Shown here: piece by piece, positions 1-12,063 of the stretch | Position numbering within the stretch: the first letter of the stretch is position 1 | How the letters are laid out: each line of letters begins with the position of its first letter | Assembly: GCF_022627325.1 (NCBI RefSeq) | Contig: NZ_JAETZZ010000001.1 | Coordinates: 434,001 to 498,000 of the forward strand | Direction: 5' to 3' | DNA: 64,000 bases | From: Pseudomonas putida | Lineage (GTDB): Bacteria > Pseudomonadota > Gammaproteobacteria > Pseudomonadales > Pseudomonadaceae | Translations under genes and position numbers: made by a program | Notes under the pieces: model-generated | The model's database searches: none | Told to the model about the DNA's origin: nothing | Seen by the model: only the letters and a program-made list of their open reading frames with translations

Positions 1-1275
1 GTTACCCTGCGGGTGGGCGTTTTTTTCGACGGCACCGGCAACAATCAGGGCAATGCTGCACCCTTGGCCGCCACCGGCCACGGCTGCGCAGGGGGCAGTT
101 ACGCCAATGCCCGCAGTAACATTGCCCTGCTGCACGCGCTATATCCCTGCGGGCCCGTGCACGGGCAGGTCCATTTCAACGTGTATGTCGAAGGGATCGG
201 TACAACGCACGGTGGCCCTGACTCGCCCTTCGCCCAGGCGACGGGGCGCGGAAGCGCGGGGGTGGCGGCGCGGGTAGAGCAGGCGCTGGCAGAGGTTGGC
301 AGGCAGCTGCGCGATTATCGGGCAAAGCATCCGCAGTTTGTGCCCACGTGCATCGAATTCGACCTGTTCGGTTTCAGCCGCGGTGCGGCGGCGGCCAGGC
401 ATCTGGCCAATCGCCTGGGCACGGATGAGACGGGCCTGCCGGCTGAGCTGCACGGGCCGAGGGCGATCAACTTCATTGGCCTGTTCGATACCGTGGCGGC
501 CATCGTTGCACCCTTGCAAGGCAGCTTCGGCCCAGCCAGCGATCGCCACGGCGGCTTGCGTCTCGGTCTGGACACGCGTGTCGCCCGGCAGGTCGTGCAA
601 CTGGTGGCAGGTGATGAGCAGCGCCACAACTTCCCGCTGGTGCTTAGCGACAACGACATTGTCGTGCCGGGTGTGCACTCGAATATCGGTGGCGGCTATC
701 TGGAGCACATGCACGAGCAGGTTCTGTTGTGCAAACCGCATTCGAGCCGGGTCGCGCGCACGACACCGGCCCACTGCACGCGCGCCCATGCGGCGGTCAC
801 TGGGCTGCTGAGCTCGACCTTTGCAAGCCTGGTCGATCCGCGGCCCCGGCTGCTCAGCTGGGAGGTGCCGGTCCAAGGCAGCCGAGCCAGGCGCGATGAG
901 CCGGAAAAGCAGGTGTATGCCGCTGTGTACCGAGAACGTGAAGTCAGTGGCCATCTTTCACGTGTCTACCTCAGCATCATGCGTGAACTGGCCGTGCGCG
1001 GTGGGGTAGCGTTCGCCCCTCTGGGCGGTGACGAAGCGCATCGCCTGCCGGCAGAGTTGCTGCCTGTCAGTCGCAAGCTGCATGAGTTTGCCCTCGGTCA
1101 ATGTGCGCAATTGCACCTGACGCCCCAGGAGCGAGCGTTGTTGCAGGCGAAATACGTGCACACATCGGCGCACTGGAACGCCGTGAAAGGGCTGGATAAC
1201 AGTTCGCTGGACGCATTGTTCATCGACCGGCCGGGCAAGGCGGGCAGGGTGCTGCACAGGAACCCGGTGGGTTGA
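1..1275 (+). CDS. DUF2235 family alpha/beta hydrolase, 5'-partial (T6SS Tle-like)
   Basis: The reading frame is open from base 1, and the codons before the first in-window start (GTG at 13) already read as protein (VTLR before VGVFFDGTGNN), so the true start lies upstream. The FFDGTGNN opening and the nucleophile elbow GFSRGAAAAR near residue 122 are typical of DUF2235, a family that includes type VI secretion phospholipase effectors such as Tle proteins. The later segment GVHSNIGGGY fits the conserved region holding the catalytic Asp/His of that family. About 420 residues are visible. No immunity gene or VgrG is visible on the right; the left flank is outside the window. Family is confident; effector function is inference. 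Confidence 0.8.
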   Translation, partial: VTLRVGVFFDGTGNNQGNAAPLAATGHGCAGGSYANARSNIALLHALYPCGPVHGQVHFNVYVEGIGTTHGGPDSPFAQATGRGSAGVAARVEQALAEVGRQLRDYRAKHPQFVPTCIEFDLFGFSRGAAAARHLANRLGTDETGLPAELHGPRAINFIGLFDTVAAIVAPLQGSFGPASDRHGGLRLGLDTRVARQVVQLVAGDEQRHNFPLVLSDNDIVVPGVHSNIGGGYLEHMHEQVLLCKPHSSRVARTTPAHCTRAHAAVTGLLSSTFASLVDPRPRLLSWEVPVQGSRARRDEPEKQVYAAVYREREVSGHLSRVYLSIMRELAVRGGVAFAPLGGDEAHRLPAELLPVSRKLHEFALGQCAQLHLTPQERALLQAKYVHTSAHWNAVKGLDNSSLDALFIDRPGKAGRVLHRNPVG

Positions 1276-1360
1276 CGTACCTGCCGGCCATTTCAAGGGC
1301 AGGTCTCAAGCGGGCTTGAATGCGCCGACACGCCCACCGGGCGGTCGACGCGCCCTTCGT

Positions 1361-1717
1361 CTATCGAAGCTCGCTGACGAAGGTCCCTGTGCCATCCAGA
1401 ATAGTGCGCAAGGTCAGCTCGACCTCTTCCAGGTCCGTCCCCGCCGACGTCAGCACGATCTCCAGGGTTTCGTCACCCTTCAACGCATCCCGATCCCCGG
1501 CCGCCACTTCGATCAGCAGGCGCTGGGCGCTCAAGGTCACTTTCAGGCCATCGAGGGTCGACGGCTCATCGTCCAGGGTCAGGTCCACGGTGTCCTCGTC
1601 CGGGTAGCGGGTGAGCAGGAACATCTGCCCTTTGTCGCTATGGCAGCACAAGGTCGCCATGTTGTCTTCCTCGTCATCGCAGGGGGTGGCGAACAGCAGG
1701 GCGGTGTGGATTTGCAT
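1361..1717 (-). CDS. Conserved small acidic protein of unknown function
   Basis: This 118-residue protein is rich in Asp and Glu and has no recognised domain, signal peptide or membrane segment. It lies alone between the convergent end of the DUF2235 gene and the gdhB leader. The annotated ATG at 1717 has a poor ribosome-binding site. An internal ATG at 1660 (MATLCCHSDKG) is preceded by GAGGAAG at good spacing and may be the real start, giving a 99-residue product. It looks like a genuine gene because base use is Pseudomonas-like and it fills an otherwise empty interval. I cannot assign a function. Confidence 0.6.
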   Translation of the reverse strand: MQIHTALLFATPCDDEEDNMATLCCHSDKGQMFLLTRYPDEDTVDLTLDDEPSTLDGLKVTLSAQRLLIEVAAGDRDALKGDETLEIVLTSAGTDLEEVELTLRTILDGTGTFVSELR

Positions 1718-1966
1718 GTGGGCGGCTCGGGTAAATGGAAACGAAAGTGAATTCTGACAGCCTTGGGGGTATCGATAAACGTAAAGTTTCCCCCCCTTGA
1801 CCGAAATTGTCGCAGCGCTGCAAGCGGTGATGACCGATCAGTCGTTAAGCTTCCGCGAGCCCTGAACATTACCGTCCGGCTTGCCACGGGTTGGCTATCG
1901 TTGATCCGTGATCGTCGGATGTACGCGACGCTTCAACTATTACAAAGCCCAAGCGGAGTACCACAG

Positions 1967-4900
1967 ATGGCGTTCTTCACCGCAGCCAGCAAAGCCGACT
2001 TCCAGCACCAACTGCAAGCGGCCCTGGCGCAGCACATCAGCGAGCAGTCCCTGCCACAAGTGGCGCTGTTCGCCGAGCAGTTCTTCGGCATCATTTCCAT
2101 GGACGAACTCACCCAGCGCAGGCTGTCGGACCTCGCCGGCTGTACCCTTTCCGCCTGGCGCATCATCGAGCGCTTCGACCCCGAGCATCCAGTGGTGCGG
2201 GTGTACAACCCCGATTACGAGCGCAATGGCTGGCAGTCGACCCACACCGTGGTCGAGGTGCTGCACCATGACCTGCCGTTCTTGGTCGATTCGGTGCGTA
2301 CCGAGCTCAACCGCCGCGGCTACAGCATCCATACCCTGCAGACCACCGTGCTGAGCGTGCGTCGTGATGCCAAGGGCAACCTGCTCGAACTGCTGCCCAA
2401 GGGCACCCAGGGCGAGGGTGTGTGCCATGAGTCGCTGATGTACCTGGAGATCGACCGCTGTGCCAACGCTGCCGAATTGACGGTGCTCACCCGCGAAATC
2501 GAGCAGGTGCTGGCCGAGGTGCGGGTGGCGGTGGCCGATTTCGAACCGATGAAAGCCAAGCTGCAGGAAGTCATGGAGCTGGTGGAGCGAACCGCGTTTG
2601 CGCCGGTTCACCATGAAAAGGATGAGGTCAAGGCCTTCCTCGAGTGGCTGTTGGACAACCACTTCACCTTCCTCGGTTATGAAGAATTCACCGTGCAGGC
2701 CGACAGCGCCGGCGGCCAGATGGTCTACGACGAGCAGTCGTTCCTTGGCTTGCCGCGCCGCCTGCGTGTGGGCCTGACGCCAGAAGAGCTGCGTATCGAA
2801 GACTACGCGGTGGCTTACCTGGCCGAACCGCTGCTGTTGTCGTTCGCCAAGGCCGCACTGCCCAGCCGGGTCCACCGCCCGGCCTACCCGGATTACGTCT
2901 CGATCCGCCAGCTGGACGCCGATGGCAAGGTGGTCAAGGAACACCGCTTCATGGGCCTTTACACCTCCTCGGTGTACGGCGAGAGCGTGCACGCCATTCC
3001 TTACATCCGGGTCAAGGTCGCCGAGGTCGAGCGCCGCTCCGGCTTCGACGCCAAGGCCCACCTGGGCAAGGAACTGGCGCAGGTGCTCGAAGTGCTGCCA
3101 CGCGATGACCTGTTCCAGACCCCGATCGACGAGCTGTTCAGCACGGTCATGTCGATCGTGCAGATCCAGGAGCGCAACAAGATCCGTGTGTTCCTGCGCA
3201 AGGACCCGTACGGGCGCTTCTGCTATTGCCTGGCCTACGTGCCACGGGAAATCTATTCCACCGAAGTGCGGCAGAAGATCCAGCAGGTGCTGATGGAGCG
3301 CCTGAAGGCCAGCGACTGCGAGTTCTGGACGTTCTTCTCCGAATCGGTGCTGGCGCGCGTGCAGCTGATTTTGCGCGTCGACCCGAAGAACCGCATCGCC
3401 ATCGACCCGCAGCAACTGGAAAACGAAGTGATCCAGGCCTGCCGCTCGTGGCATGACGATTACGCCGCGCTGGTGGTGGAGAACTTCGGTGAAGCCCAGG
3501 GCACCAACATCCTCGCCGATTTCCCCAAAGGCTTCCCGGCCGGCTACCGTGAGCGCTTCGCCGCCCATTCGGCAGTGGTCGACCTGCAACATGTGCTGGC
3601 ACTGTCCGAAAGCAAGCCGCTGGCGATGAGCTTTTACCAGCCGCTGACGCGGCTGGGCGAACGCTTGCTGCATTGCAAGCTGTACCACGCGGACACGCCA
3701 TTGGCGTTGTCGGATGTGCTGCCGATTCTGGAAAACCTCGGCCTGCGCGTGCTGGGCGAGTTCCCCTACCGCTTGCGTCACGCCAGTGGTCGTGAGTACT
3801 GGATCCACGACTTCGCCTTCACGTACAGCGAAGGCTTGAGCCTGGACATCCAGCAACTCAACGACGTCCTGCAGGATGCGTTCATCCATATCGTCCAGGG
3901 CGATGCCGAGAATGACGCCTTCAACCGCCTGGTGCTCACCGCCGGCCTGCCATGGCGCGATGTGGCGCTGCTGCGCGCTTATGCCCGCTACCTCAAGCAG
4001 ATCCGCCTGGGCTTCGACCTCGGCTACATCGCCAGCACCCTGAACAACCACACCGACATCGCCCGTGAGCTGACCCGGCTGTTCAAGACCCGCTTCTACC
4101 TGGCGCGCAAGCTCACGGCCGATGACCTGGACGACAAGCAGCAACGCCTGGAGCAAGCCATCCTCAGCGCCCTGGACGATGTCCAGGTGCTCAACGAGGA
4201 CCGCATCCTGCGCCGCTACCTGGACCTGATCAAGGCCACTCTGCGCACCAACTTCTACCAGCCGGATGCCAACGGCCAGAGCAAGTCGTACTTCAGCTTC
4301 AAGTTCAACCCTAAACTGATCCCCGAACTGCCCAAGCCGGTACCCAAGTTCGAGATATTCGTCTACTCGCCGCGGGTCGAGGGTGTGCACCTGCGCTTCG
4401 GCAACGTGGCGCGCGGTGGCCTGCGCTGGTCGGACCGTGAAGAGGACTTCCGTACCGAGGTGCTTGGGCTGGTCAAGGCCCAGCAGGTCAAGAACTCGGT
4501 GATCGTGCCGGTCGGTGCCAAGGGCGGCTTCCTGCCACGGCGTTTGCCGCTGGGCGGCACGCGTGACGAAATCGCCGCCGAAGGCGTGGCCTGCTACCGC
4601 ATTTTCATCTCGGGCCTGCTCGACATCACCGACAACCTCAAGGACGGCGGCGTGGTGCCGCCGGCCAACGTGGTGCGTCACGATGACGATGACCCGTACC
4701 TGGTGGTGGCGGCCGACAAGGGCACCGCAACCTTCTCCGATATCGCCAACGGCATCGCCATCGATTACGGCTTCTGGCTGGGCGATGCCTTTGCCTCGGG
4801 TGGCTCTGCCGGCTACGACCACAAGAAGATGGGCATTACCGCCCGTGGTGCCTGGGTGGGCGTGCAGCGCCACTTCCGCGAGCGCGGCATCAATGTGCAG

Positions 4901-6832
4901 CAGGACCCGATCACGGTGATCGGCGTCGGTGACATGGCCGGTGACGTGTTCGGCAACGGCCTGCTGATGTCCGACAAGCTGAAACTGGTCGCGGCGTTCA
5001 ACCACCTGCACATCTTCATCGACCCGAACCCGGACCCGGCCAGCAGCTTCGCCGAGCGTCAGCGCCTGTTCGACCTGCCGCGTTCGGCCTGGACCGATTA
5101 CGACACCAGCATCATGTCCGAAGGCGGCGGGATCTTCCCGCGCAGTGCCAAGAGCATCGCCATCACCGCGCAGATGAAGGAACGCTTCGCCATCGAGGCC
5201 GACCGCCTGACGCCGACCGAGCTGCTGCATGCATTGCTCAAGGCGCCGGTGGATCTGCTGTGGAACGGGGGTATCGGTACCTACGTCAAGGCCAGCAGCG
5301 AAAGCCACGCCGATGTTGGCGACAAGGCCAATGACGCGTTGCGGGTCAACGGCAATGAACTGCGCTGCAAGGTGGTGGGCGAGGGCGGCAACCTCGGCAT
5401 GACCCAGCTTGGCCGTGTCGAGTTCGGCCTCAACGGCGGTGCCACCAATACCGACTTCATCGACAACGCCGGTGGCGTGGACTGCTCCGACCACGAGGTC
5501 AACATCAAGATCCTGCTCAACGAAGTGGTGCAGGGTGGCGACATGACCGAGAAGCAGCGCAACCAGCTGCTGGGCAGCATGACCGATGAAGTGGGCGCGC
5601 TGGTGCTGGGCAACAACTACAAGCAGACCCAGGCGCTTTCGTTGGCGGCGCGTCGCGCCCGCGAGCGGATCGCCGAGTACAAGCGCTTGATGGCCGACCT
5701 CGAGAGCCGTGGCAAGCTGGACCGTGCGATCGAGTTCCTGCCAACCGAGGAGCAGTTGGCCGAGCGCCTGGCGGCAGGCCAGGGCCTGACCCGTGCCGAG
5801 CTTTCGGTGCTGATTTCCTACAGCAAGATCGACCTCAAGGAACAGTTGCTCAAGTCGCTGGTGCCTGACGACGACTACCTGACCCGCGACATGGAAACCG
5901 CTTTCCCGCCGTCGCTGGTCAGCAAGTTCGCCGAAGCCATGCGCCGCCATCGCCTGAAGCGCGAGATCGTCAGCACCCAGATCGCCAACGACCTGGTCAA
6001 CAACATGGGCATCACCTTCGTCCAGCGGCTGAAAGAGTCGACTGGCATGAGCCCGGCCAATGTCGCCGGGGCCTATGTGATCGTGCGTGACATCTTCCAT
6101 CTGCCGCACTGGTTCCGCCAGATCGAGGCGCTGGACTACCAGGTGCCGGCAGAAATCCAGCTTACCTTGATGGACGAGCTGATGCGCCTGGGCCGCCGCG
6201 CGACCCGCTGGTTCCTGCGCAGCCGGCGCAACGAGCAGGATGCCGGGCGCGACACCGCGCACTTCGGGCCGAAAATCGCCCAGCTGGGGCTCAAGCTCGA
6301 CGAGCTGCTGGAGGGGCCGACCCGCGAACGCTGGATGGTCCGCTACCAGAGCTTCGTCGATGCCGGCGTCCCGGAATTGCTCGCACGCATGGTGGCGGGT
6401 ACCAGCCACCTGTACACGTTGCTGCCGATCATCGAGGCGGCAGACGTGACCGGCCACGAGCCGGCCCAGGTGGCCAAGGCGTTCTTCGCCGTGGGCAGTG
6501 CGCTGGACTTGACCTGGTACTTGCAGGAAATCAGCAACCTGCCGGTCGAGAACAACTGGCAGGCTCTGGCCCGCGAGGCGTTCCGCGACGATATCGACCT
6601 GCAGCAACGGGCCATCACCATCTCGGTGCTGCAGATGGCCGATGCCCCGCAAGACATGGATGCCCGGGTGGCGCTGTGGGCCGAGCAGCATCGGGTCATG
6701 GTCGAGCGCTGGCGCGCCATGCTCGACGACCTGCGCAATGCGACGGGTACCGACTACGCGATGTATGCGGTGGCCAACCGCGAGCTGGTCGACCTGGCAA
6801 TGAGCGGGCAGGCGGTGGCGGTGCCGTCCTGA
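1967..6832 (+). CDS. gdhB: NAD-specific glutamate dehydrogenase, large GDH2 type
   Basis: The product is a 1621-residue enzyme of the 180-kDa class of NAD-dependent glutamate dehydrogenases, which oxidatively deaminate glutamate to 2-oxoglutarate and ammonium in the cytoplasm. The length matches the P. aeruginosa type. Family motifs include the NVARGGLRWSDREEDFRTEV segment and the lysine-rich VGAKGGF substrate-binding stretch near residues 810-860, with a Rossmann-like region after it. The frame stays open upstream to 1763, but ATG 1967 is preferred because the protein starts MAFFTAASKADF as in relatives and GCGGAGT lies just upstream. The gene has its own terminator and appears monocistronic. 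The 249-bp leader (1718-1966) holds its promoter; I saw no defined operator. Confidence 0.95.
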   Translation: MAFFTAASKADFQHQLQAALAQHISEQSLPQVALFAEQFFGIISMDELTQRRLSDLAGCTLSAWRIIERFDPEHPVVRVYNPDYERNGWQSTHTVVEVLHHDLPFLVDSVRTELNRRGYSIHTLQTTVLSVRRDAKGNLLELLPKGTQGEGVCHESLMYLEIDRCANAAELTVLTREIEQVLAEVRVAVADFEPMKAKLQEVMELVERTAFAPVHHEKDEVKAFLEWLLDNHFTFLGYEEFTVQADSAGGQMVYDEQSFLGLPRRLRVGLTPEELRIEDYAVAYLAEPLLLSFAKAALPSRVHRPAYPDYVSIRQLDADGKVVKEHRFMGLYTSSVYGESVHAIPYIRVKVAEVERRSGFDAKAHLGKELAQVLEVLPRDDLFQTPIDELFSTVMSIVQIQERNKIRVFLRKDPYGRFCYCLAYVPREIYSTEVRQKIQQVLMERLKASDCEFWTFFSESVLARVQLILRVDPKNRIAIDPQQLENEVIQACRSWHDDYAALVVENFGEAQGTNILADFPKGFPAGYRERFAAHSAVVDLQHVLALSESKPLAMSFYQPLTRLGERLLHCKLYHADTPLALSDVLPILENLGLRVLGEFPYRLRHASGREYWIHDFAFTYSEGLSLDIQQLNDVLQDAFIHIVQGDAENDAFNRLVLTAGLPWRDVALLRAYARYLKQIRLGFDLGYIASTLNNHTDIARELTRLFKTRFYLARKLTADDLDDKQQRLEQAILSALDDVQVLNEDRILRRYLDLIKATLRTNFYQPDANGQSKSYFSFKFNPKLIPELPKPVPKFEIFVYSPRVEGVHLRFGNVARGGLRWSDREEDFRTEVLGLVKAQQVKNSVIVPVGAKGGFLPRRLPLGGTRDEIAAEGVACYRIFISGLLDITDNLKDGGVVPPANVVRHDDDDPYLVVAADKGTATFSDIANGIAIDYGFWLGDAFASGGSAGYDHKKMGITARGAWVGVQRHFRERGINVQQDPITVIGVGDMAGDVFGNGLLMSDKLKLVAAFNHLHIFIDPNPDPASSFAERQRLFDLPRSAWTDYDTSIMSEGGGIFPRSAKSIAITAQMKERFAIEADRLTPTELLHALLKAPVDLLWNGGIGTYVKASSESHADVGDKANDALRVNGNELRCKVVGEGGNLGMTQLGRVEFGLNGGATNTDFIDNAGGVDCSDHEVNIKILLNEVVQGGDMTEKQRNQLLGSMTDEVGALVLGNNYKQTQALSLAARRARERIAEYKRLMADLESRGKLDRAIEFLPTEEQLAERLAAGQGLTRAELSVLISYSKIDLKEQLLKSLVPDDDYLTRDMETAFPPSLVSKFAEAMRRHRLKREIVSTQIANDLVNNMGITFVQRLKESTGMSPANVAGAYVIVRDIFHLPHWFRQIEALDYQVPAEIQLTLMDELMRLGRRATRWFLRSRRNEQDAGRDTAHFGPKIAQLGLKLDELLEGPTRERWMVRYQSFVDAGVPELLARMVAGTSHLYTLLPIIEAADVTGHEPAQVAKAFFAVGSALDLTWYLQEISNLPVENNWQALAREAFRDDIDLQQRAITISVLQMADAPQDMDARVALWAEQHRVMVERWRAMLDDLRNATGTDYAMYAVANRELVDLAMSGQAVAVPS

Positions 6833-6856
6833 TCGGTCAGCTGGTCAGCTGAAATG

Positions 6857-6887
6857 AAAAAGCCCCGGCAGTGATGCCGGGGCTTTT
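6857..6887 (+). terminator. Bidirectional intrinsic terminator between gdhB and ppsR
   Basis: AAAAGCCCCGGCA, a 4-base loop, then TGCCGGGGCTTTT: a GC-rich stem flanked by A and T runs, so it can serve gdhB on the plus strand and ppsR on the minus strand. Confidence 0.85.
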
Positions 6888-6940
6888 CATTGGTCTGTGT
6901 CCCACCTGACGGATGCGCGCGGCCCCGGTAGGGCCGGGCG

Positions 6941-7759
6941 TCATTTGAAGCGGCGCTCCACGCCTTTTTCCACCAGGATCTTCGCCGAAATCTCCTCTAC
7001 CGAGAAATGCGTGGAGTTGATGTTGGGGATGTTCTCCCGCCGGAACAGGCTCTCGACCTCGCGGACCTCGAACTCGCACTGGGCAAAGCTCGAATAACGG
7101 CTGTTGGGCTTGCGTTCGTGGCGGATGGCGGTGAGGCGGTCGGGGTCGATGGTCAGGCCGAACAACTTGTTGTGATGTTTTTTGAGCACCGCCGGCAATT
7201 GCAGGCGCTCCATGTCGTCTTCGGTAAGCGGGTAGTTGGCCGCACGAATGCCGAACTGCATCGCCATGTACAGGCAGGTCGGGGTCTTGCCGCAACGCGA
7301 CACGCCGACCAGGATCAGGTCGGCCTTGTCGTAGTAATGGGTGCGCGCGCCGTCGTCGTTGTCGAGGGCAAAATTCACCGCCTCGATGCGTTCCATGTAG
7401 TTGGAATTGCCGCCAATGGAGTGCGACTTGCCGACGGAATACGACGAATGGGCAGTCAATTCCTGCTCGAGCGGGGATAAAAACGTCGAAAAAATGTCGA
7501 TCATGAAGCCGTTCGACGTCGCCAGGATCTCACGGATGTCCTGATTGACGATGGTGTCGAAGATGATCGGGCGCATGCCGTCGCGCTCGGCGGCGGTATT
7601 GATTTGCTGCACCATCGTACGTGCCTTGTCGGGCGTATCGATGTACGGACGCGTGAATTTGTTGAACGGAATGCTATCGAATTGCGCAAGCAGGCTTTGG
7701 CCCAGGGTTTCGGCAGTGATGCCGGTGCCATCGGAGATGAAGAACGCGGTTCGTTTCAT
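6941..7759 (-). CDS. ppsR: PEP synthase regulatory protein (bifunctional kinase/pyrophosphorylase)
   Basis: This 272-residue DUF299 protein is the ADP-dependent kinase and phosphate-dependent pyrophosphorylase that inactivates and reactivates PEP synthase by modifying a threonine near its catalytic histidine. Visible signatures are the N-terminal [13 protein letters not shown] and the P-loop-like GVSRCGKT near residue 150. The frame extends upstream of 7759, but [13 protein letters not shown] is the family start. It is transcribed divergently from ppsA across a 175-bp gap, which matches its job of controlling that enzyme. Confidence 0.95.
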   Translation of the reverse strand: MKRTAFFISDGTGITAETLGQSLLAQFDSIPFNKFTRPYIDTPDKARTMVQQINTAAERDGMRPIIFDTIVNQDIREILATSNGFMIDIFSTFLSPLEQELTAHSSYSVGKSHSIGGNSNYMERIEAVNFALDNDDGARTHYYDKADLILVGVSRCGKTPTCLYMAMQFGIRAANYPLTEDDMERLQLPAVLKKHHNKLFGLTIDPDRLTAIRHERKPNSRYSSFAQCEFEVREVESLFRRENIPNINSTHFSVEEISAKILVEKGVERRFK

Positions 7760-7934
7760 TTGCGATCTGGGCCTTAAGCTGATGACGTTTCTTGGATATG
7801 ATAAGTTCGGTTTGCCGAATGCGGCTGTCGGCATTCTCACTTATTTTCCAGGTACAGGCCACAAGCGTCCGGCCCAGTCAAAAGGCAGGCGGGCGCCCTT
7901 GAGCTTTTCCAACACAGTTAGTGGAGAGATCACC

Positions 7935-10310
<2,376 letters not shown>

Positions 10311-10320
10311 TGCAGTAAAT

Positions 10321-10356
10321 GCGGGGGCACCTCTGGTGTGCCCCCGCCTGGTTTTT
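10321..10356 (+). terminator. Intrinsic terminator of ppsA
   Basis: GCGGGGGCAC and GTGCCCCCGC form a perfect 10-bp stem with a 7-base loop, followed within three bases by a T run. Confidence 0.85.
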
Positions 10357-10412
10357 TCCAGGGCGAGCTCCAGCGATGGACCCCGCCCTTTTTTGTGCAC
10401 CAAGCAAACCTT

Positions 10413-11405
10413 ATGCAAAGCAGCAGTGTTCTATTTCCCGTGGCCTTGCTCAGTGCCGAGCGCCGCGGCGACCTCAGTGAAGACGTGTACCGGATCAAGG
10501 CCGGCAACAGCCCTGATCCGAGCGTGGAGCTGGCCTTGACCCGCCTGGGCCTGGCGGACCAGGCGGGCGCCCAAGGCGTGCCGGTGATTCTCCTGCACGG
10601 CAGTTTCTCCAATCGGCGCTTCTGGTATTCGCCCAAGGGCATTGGCCTGGGGGCTTACCTGGTGCGTGCGGGGTTCGATGTGTGGATCCCCGAAATGCGC
10701 GGCCACGGGCTGTCGCCGCGCAACCACGATTGGCGGCACAACCGGGTCGCTGACTATGCCCGCTATGATTTGCCGCTGATCGCAGCCTTCGTTGAGGAGC
10801 AGTCCGGCACCGCACCTCACTGGATTGGCCATTCGCTTGGCGGTACCACCTTGGCGGCAGCGCTTGGCGGTGGTTTCCTGCATGCCAGGCAGGTCGCCAG
10901 TGCCGCGTTTTTCGGCACGCAGATCAGCCGGGTGTACTGGCCGTTGAAGGTGCCGCCCGTGGCCTGGGGCGCCAAGCTGCTGCTCAAGCGTTGGGGTCAG
11001 ATTTCCGGGCCGCGGTTCAAGCGCGGGCCTGAGGACGAACCGATTGGGCTGGCGCTGGAAAGCATGCGTTGGCATGGCCTGTTTGGCCGCTTCGGTGACA
11101 AGGACAGTGACTGGTGGGCGGGGCTCGCTGAGGTGGATGTGCCGGTGCTGGCAGTGGCTGGCGCGGGAGACTTCCAAGACCCGGTATGGGCTTGTCGCAA
11201 GCTGTTCGATCAGTTGGGTGGTGAGCGCAAGCAGTTCCTCAGGCTTGGCCGCGAGGAAGGCTTCGAGGCGTTCGGGCATGTCGACATGCTGGTGAGCAAG
11301 GCGGCGCAGGTGCAGGTGTGGCCATTGGTGGAGCGCTGGTTGCGCCAGCCGTTGCTGCCGGTGCACGAGGCGACCGTGGTTGCCGAGCCTGTGCCGGTAA
11401 GCTGA
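10413..11405 (+). CDS. Alpha/beta-fold hydrolase
   Basis: The 330-residue protein has an alpha/beta-hydrolase fold: the oxyanion-hole segment LLHGSFSNRRFWYSPKG near residue 60, the RGHG motif, and the nucleophile elbow GHSLGG near residue 140. The catalytic His is probably in EAFGHVDML near residue 285. There is no signal peptide, so it should be cytoplasmic. The first in-frame ATG (10413) was chosen although its ribosome-binding site is weak; a GTG at 10338 falls inside the ppsA terminator. The substrate is unknown; the sequence resembles lipase/esterase-like hydrolases linked to polyester or acyl-ester turnover only at family level. Confidence 0.8.
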   Translation: MQSSSVLFPVALLSAERRGDLSEDVYRIKAGNSPDPSVELALTRLGLADQAGAQGVPVILLHGSFSNRRFWYSPKGIGLGAYLVRAGFDVWIPEMRGHGLSPRNHDWRHNRVADYARYDLPLIAAFVEEQSGTAPHWIGHSLGGTTLAAALGGGFLHARQVASAAFFGTQISRVYWPLKVPPVAWGAKLLLKRWGQISGPRFKRGPEDEPIGLALESMRWHGLFGRFGDKDSDWWAGLAEVDVPVLAVAGAGDFQDPVWACRKLFDQLGGERKQFLRLGREEGFEAFGHVDMLVSKAAQVQVWPLVERWLRQPLLPVHEATVVAEPVPVS

Positions 11406-11420
11406 TTTTCTGCTGGTTGT

Positions 11421-11440
11421 CGTGGCCCGTGCGGGCCACG
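11421..11440 (+). other. Hairpin after the hydrolase gene
   Basis: CGTGGCCC and GGGCCACG form an 8-bp stem with a 4-base loop just after the stop codon. There is no T run, so termination is uncertain. Confidence 0.35.
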
Positions 11441-11544
11441 GCAGGCGAAATACAGATGACCGAGCAGTCCCGGATGACTGCGACAGCCTCCCCGGTGTAG
11501 CCTTGGCAGACACCCGCTTTCGTTGTGACTGACAGGAGCTTCCC

Positions 11545-12036
11545 ATGCAGCATTACGTAACGCCCGACCTGTGCGACGCCTACCCCGACCTGGTCCAGGT
11601 GCTGGAACCGATGTTCAGCAACTTCGGTGGCCGCGATTCATTCGGTGGCCAGATCGTTACCATCAAGTGCTTCGAGGACAACTCGCGGGTCAAGGAGCAG
11701 GTCGAGCTCGACGGCAAGGGCAAGGTTCTGGTGGTCGATGGCGGCGGTTCGCTGCGCTGCGCGTTGCTCGGTGACATGCTTGCCGAAAAGGCTGCCAAAA
11801 ACGGCTGGGAAGGCCTGGTGATCTATGGCTGCGTGCGTGACGTCGATGTGCTGATCCAGACCAGCGTCGGTGTGCAGGCGTTGGCCAGCCATCCGATGAA
11901 GACCGACAAGCGCGGCATCGGCGACCTCAATGTGGCCGTGACCTTCGCCGGCGTGACGTTCCGCCCTGGCGAGTATGTGTATGCCGACAACAATGGCGTG
12001 ATCGTCTCGCCAAGCCCGCTGGAAATGCCGCAGTGA
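11545..12036 (+). CDS. rraA: RraA family regulator of ribonuclease activity / HMG-CHA aldolase-like protein
   Basis: The 163-residue protein matches RraA, which in E. coli binds RNase E and slows mRNA decay; the fold is shared with 4-hydroxy-4-methyl-2-oxoglutarate aldolases. The core [17 protein letters not shown] and the YGCVRDVD segment near residue 95 are family hallmarks. CAGGAGC precedes the ATG at good spacing. The gene is followed after 27 bases by zntB and may share a transcript with it. Whether the Pseudomonas protein acts on RNase E or as an aldolase cannot be decided from the sequence. Confidence 0.88.
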   Translation: MQHYVTPDLCDAYPDLVQVLEPMFSNFGGRDSFGGQIVTIKCFEDNSRVKEQVELDGKGKVLVVDGGGSLRCALLGDMLAEKAAKNGWEGLVIYGCVRDVDVLIQTSVGVQALASHPMKTDKRGIGDLNVAVTFAGVTFRPGEYVYADNNGVIVSPSPLEMPQ

Positions 12037-12063
12037 TGCGCCGCACGCGCTGATGGAGCTTTG

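Noticed and set aside
1806..1826. Partial match to the island operator (CGCAGCGCTGCAA) in the gdhB leader
   Set aside because: Only the core matches; the outer right half fails, there is no second site at 43-46 bp and no phased TANGCT element.
1940..6691. Very long open frame antisense to gdhB
   Set aside because: It is a shadow caused by the GC-rich third positions of gdhB; the protein is low in complexity (Gln, His, Val rich) and has no start signal.
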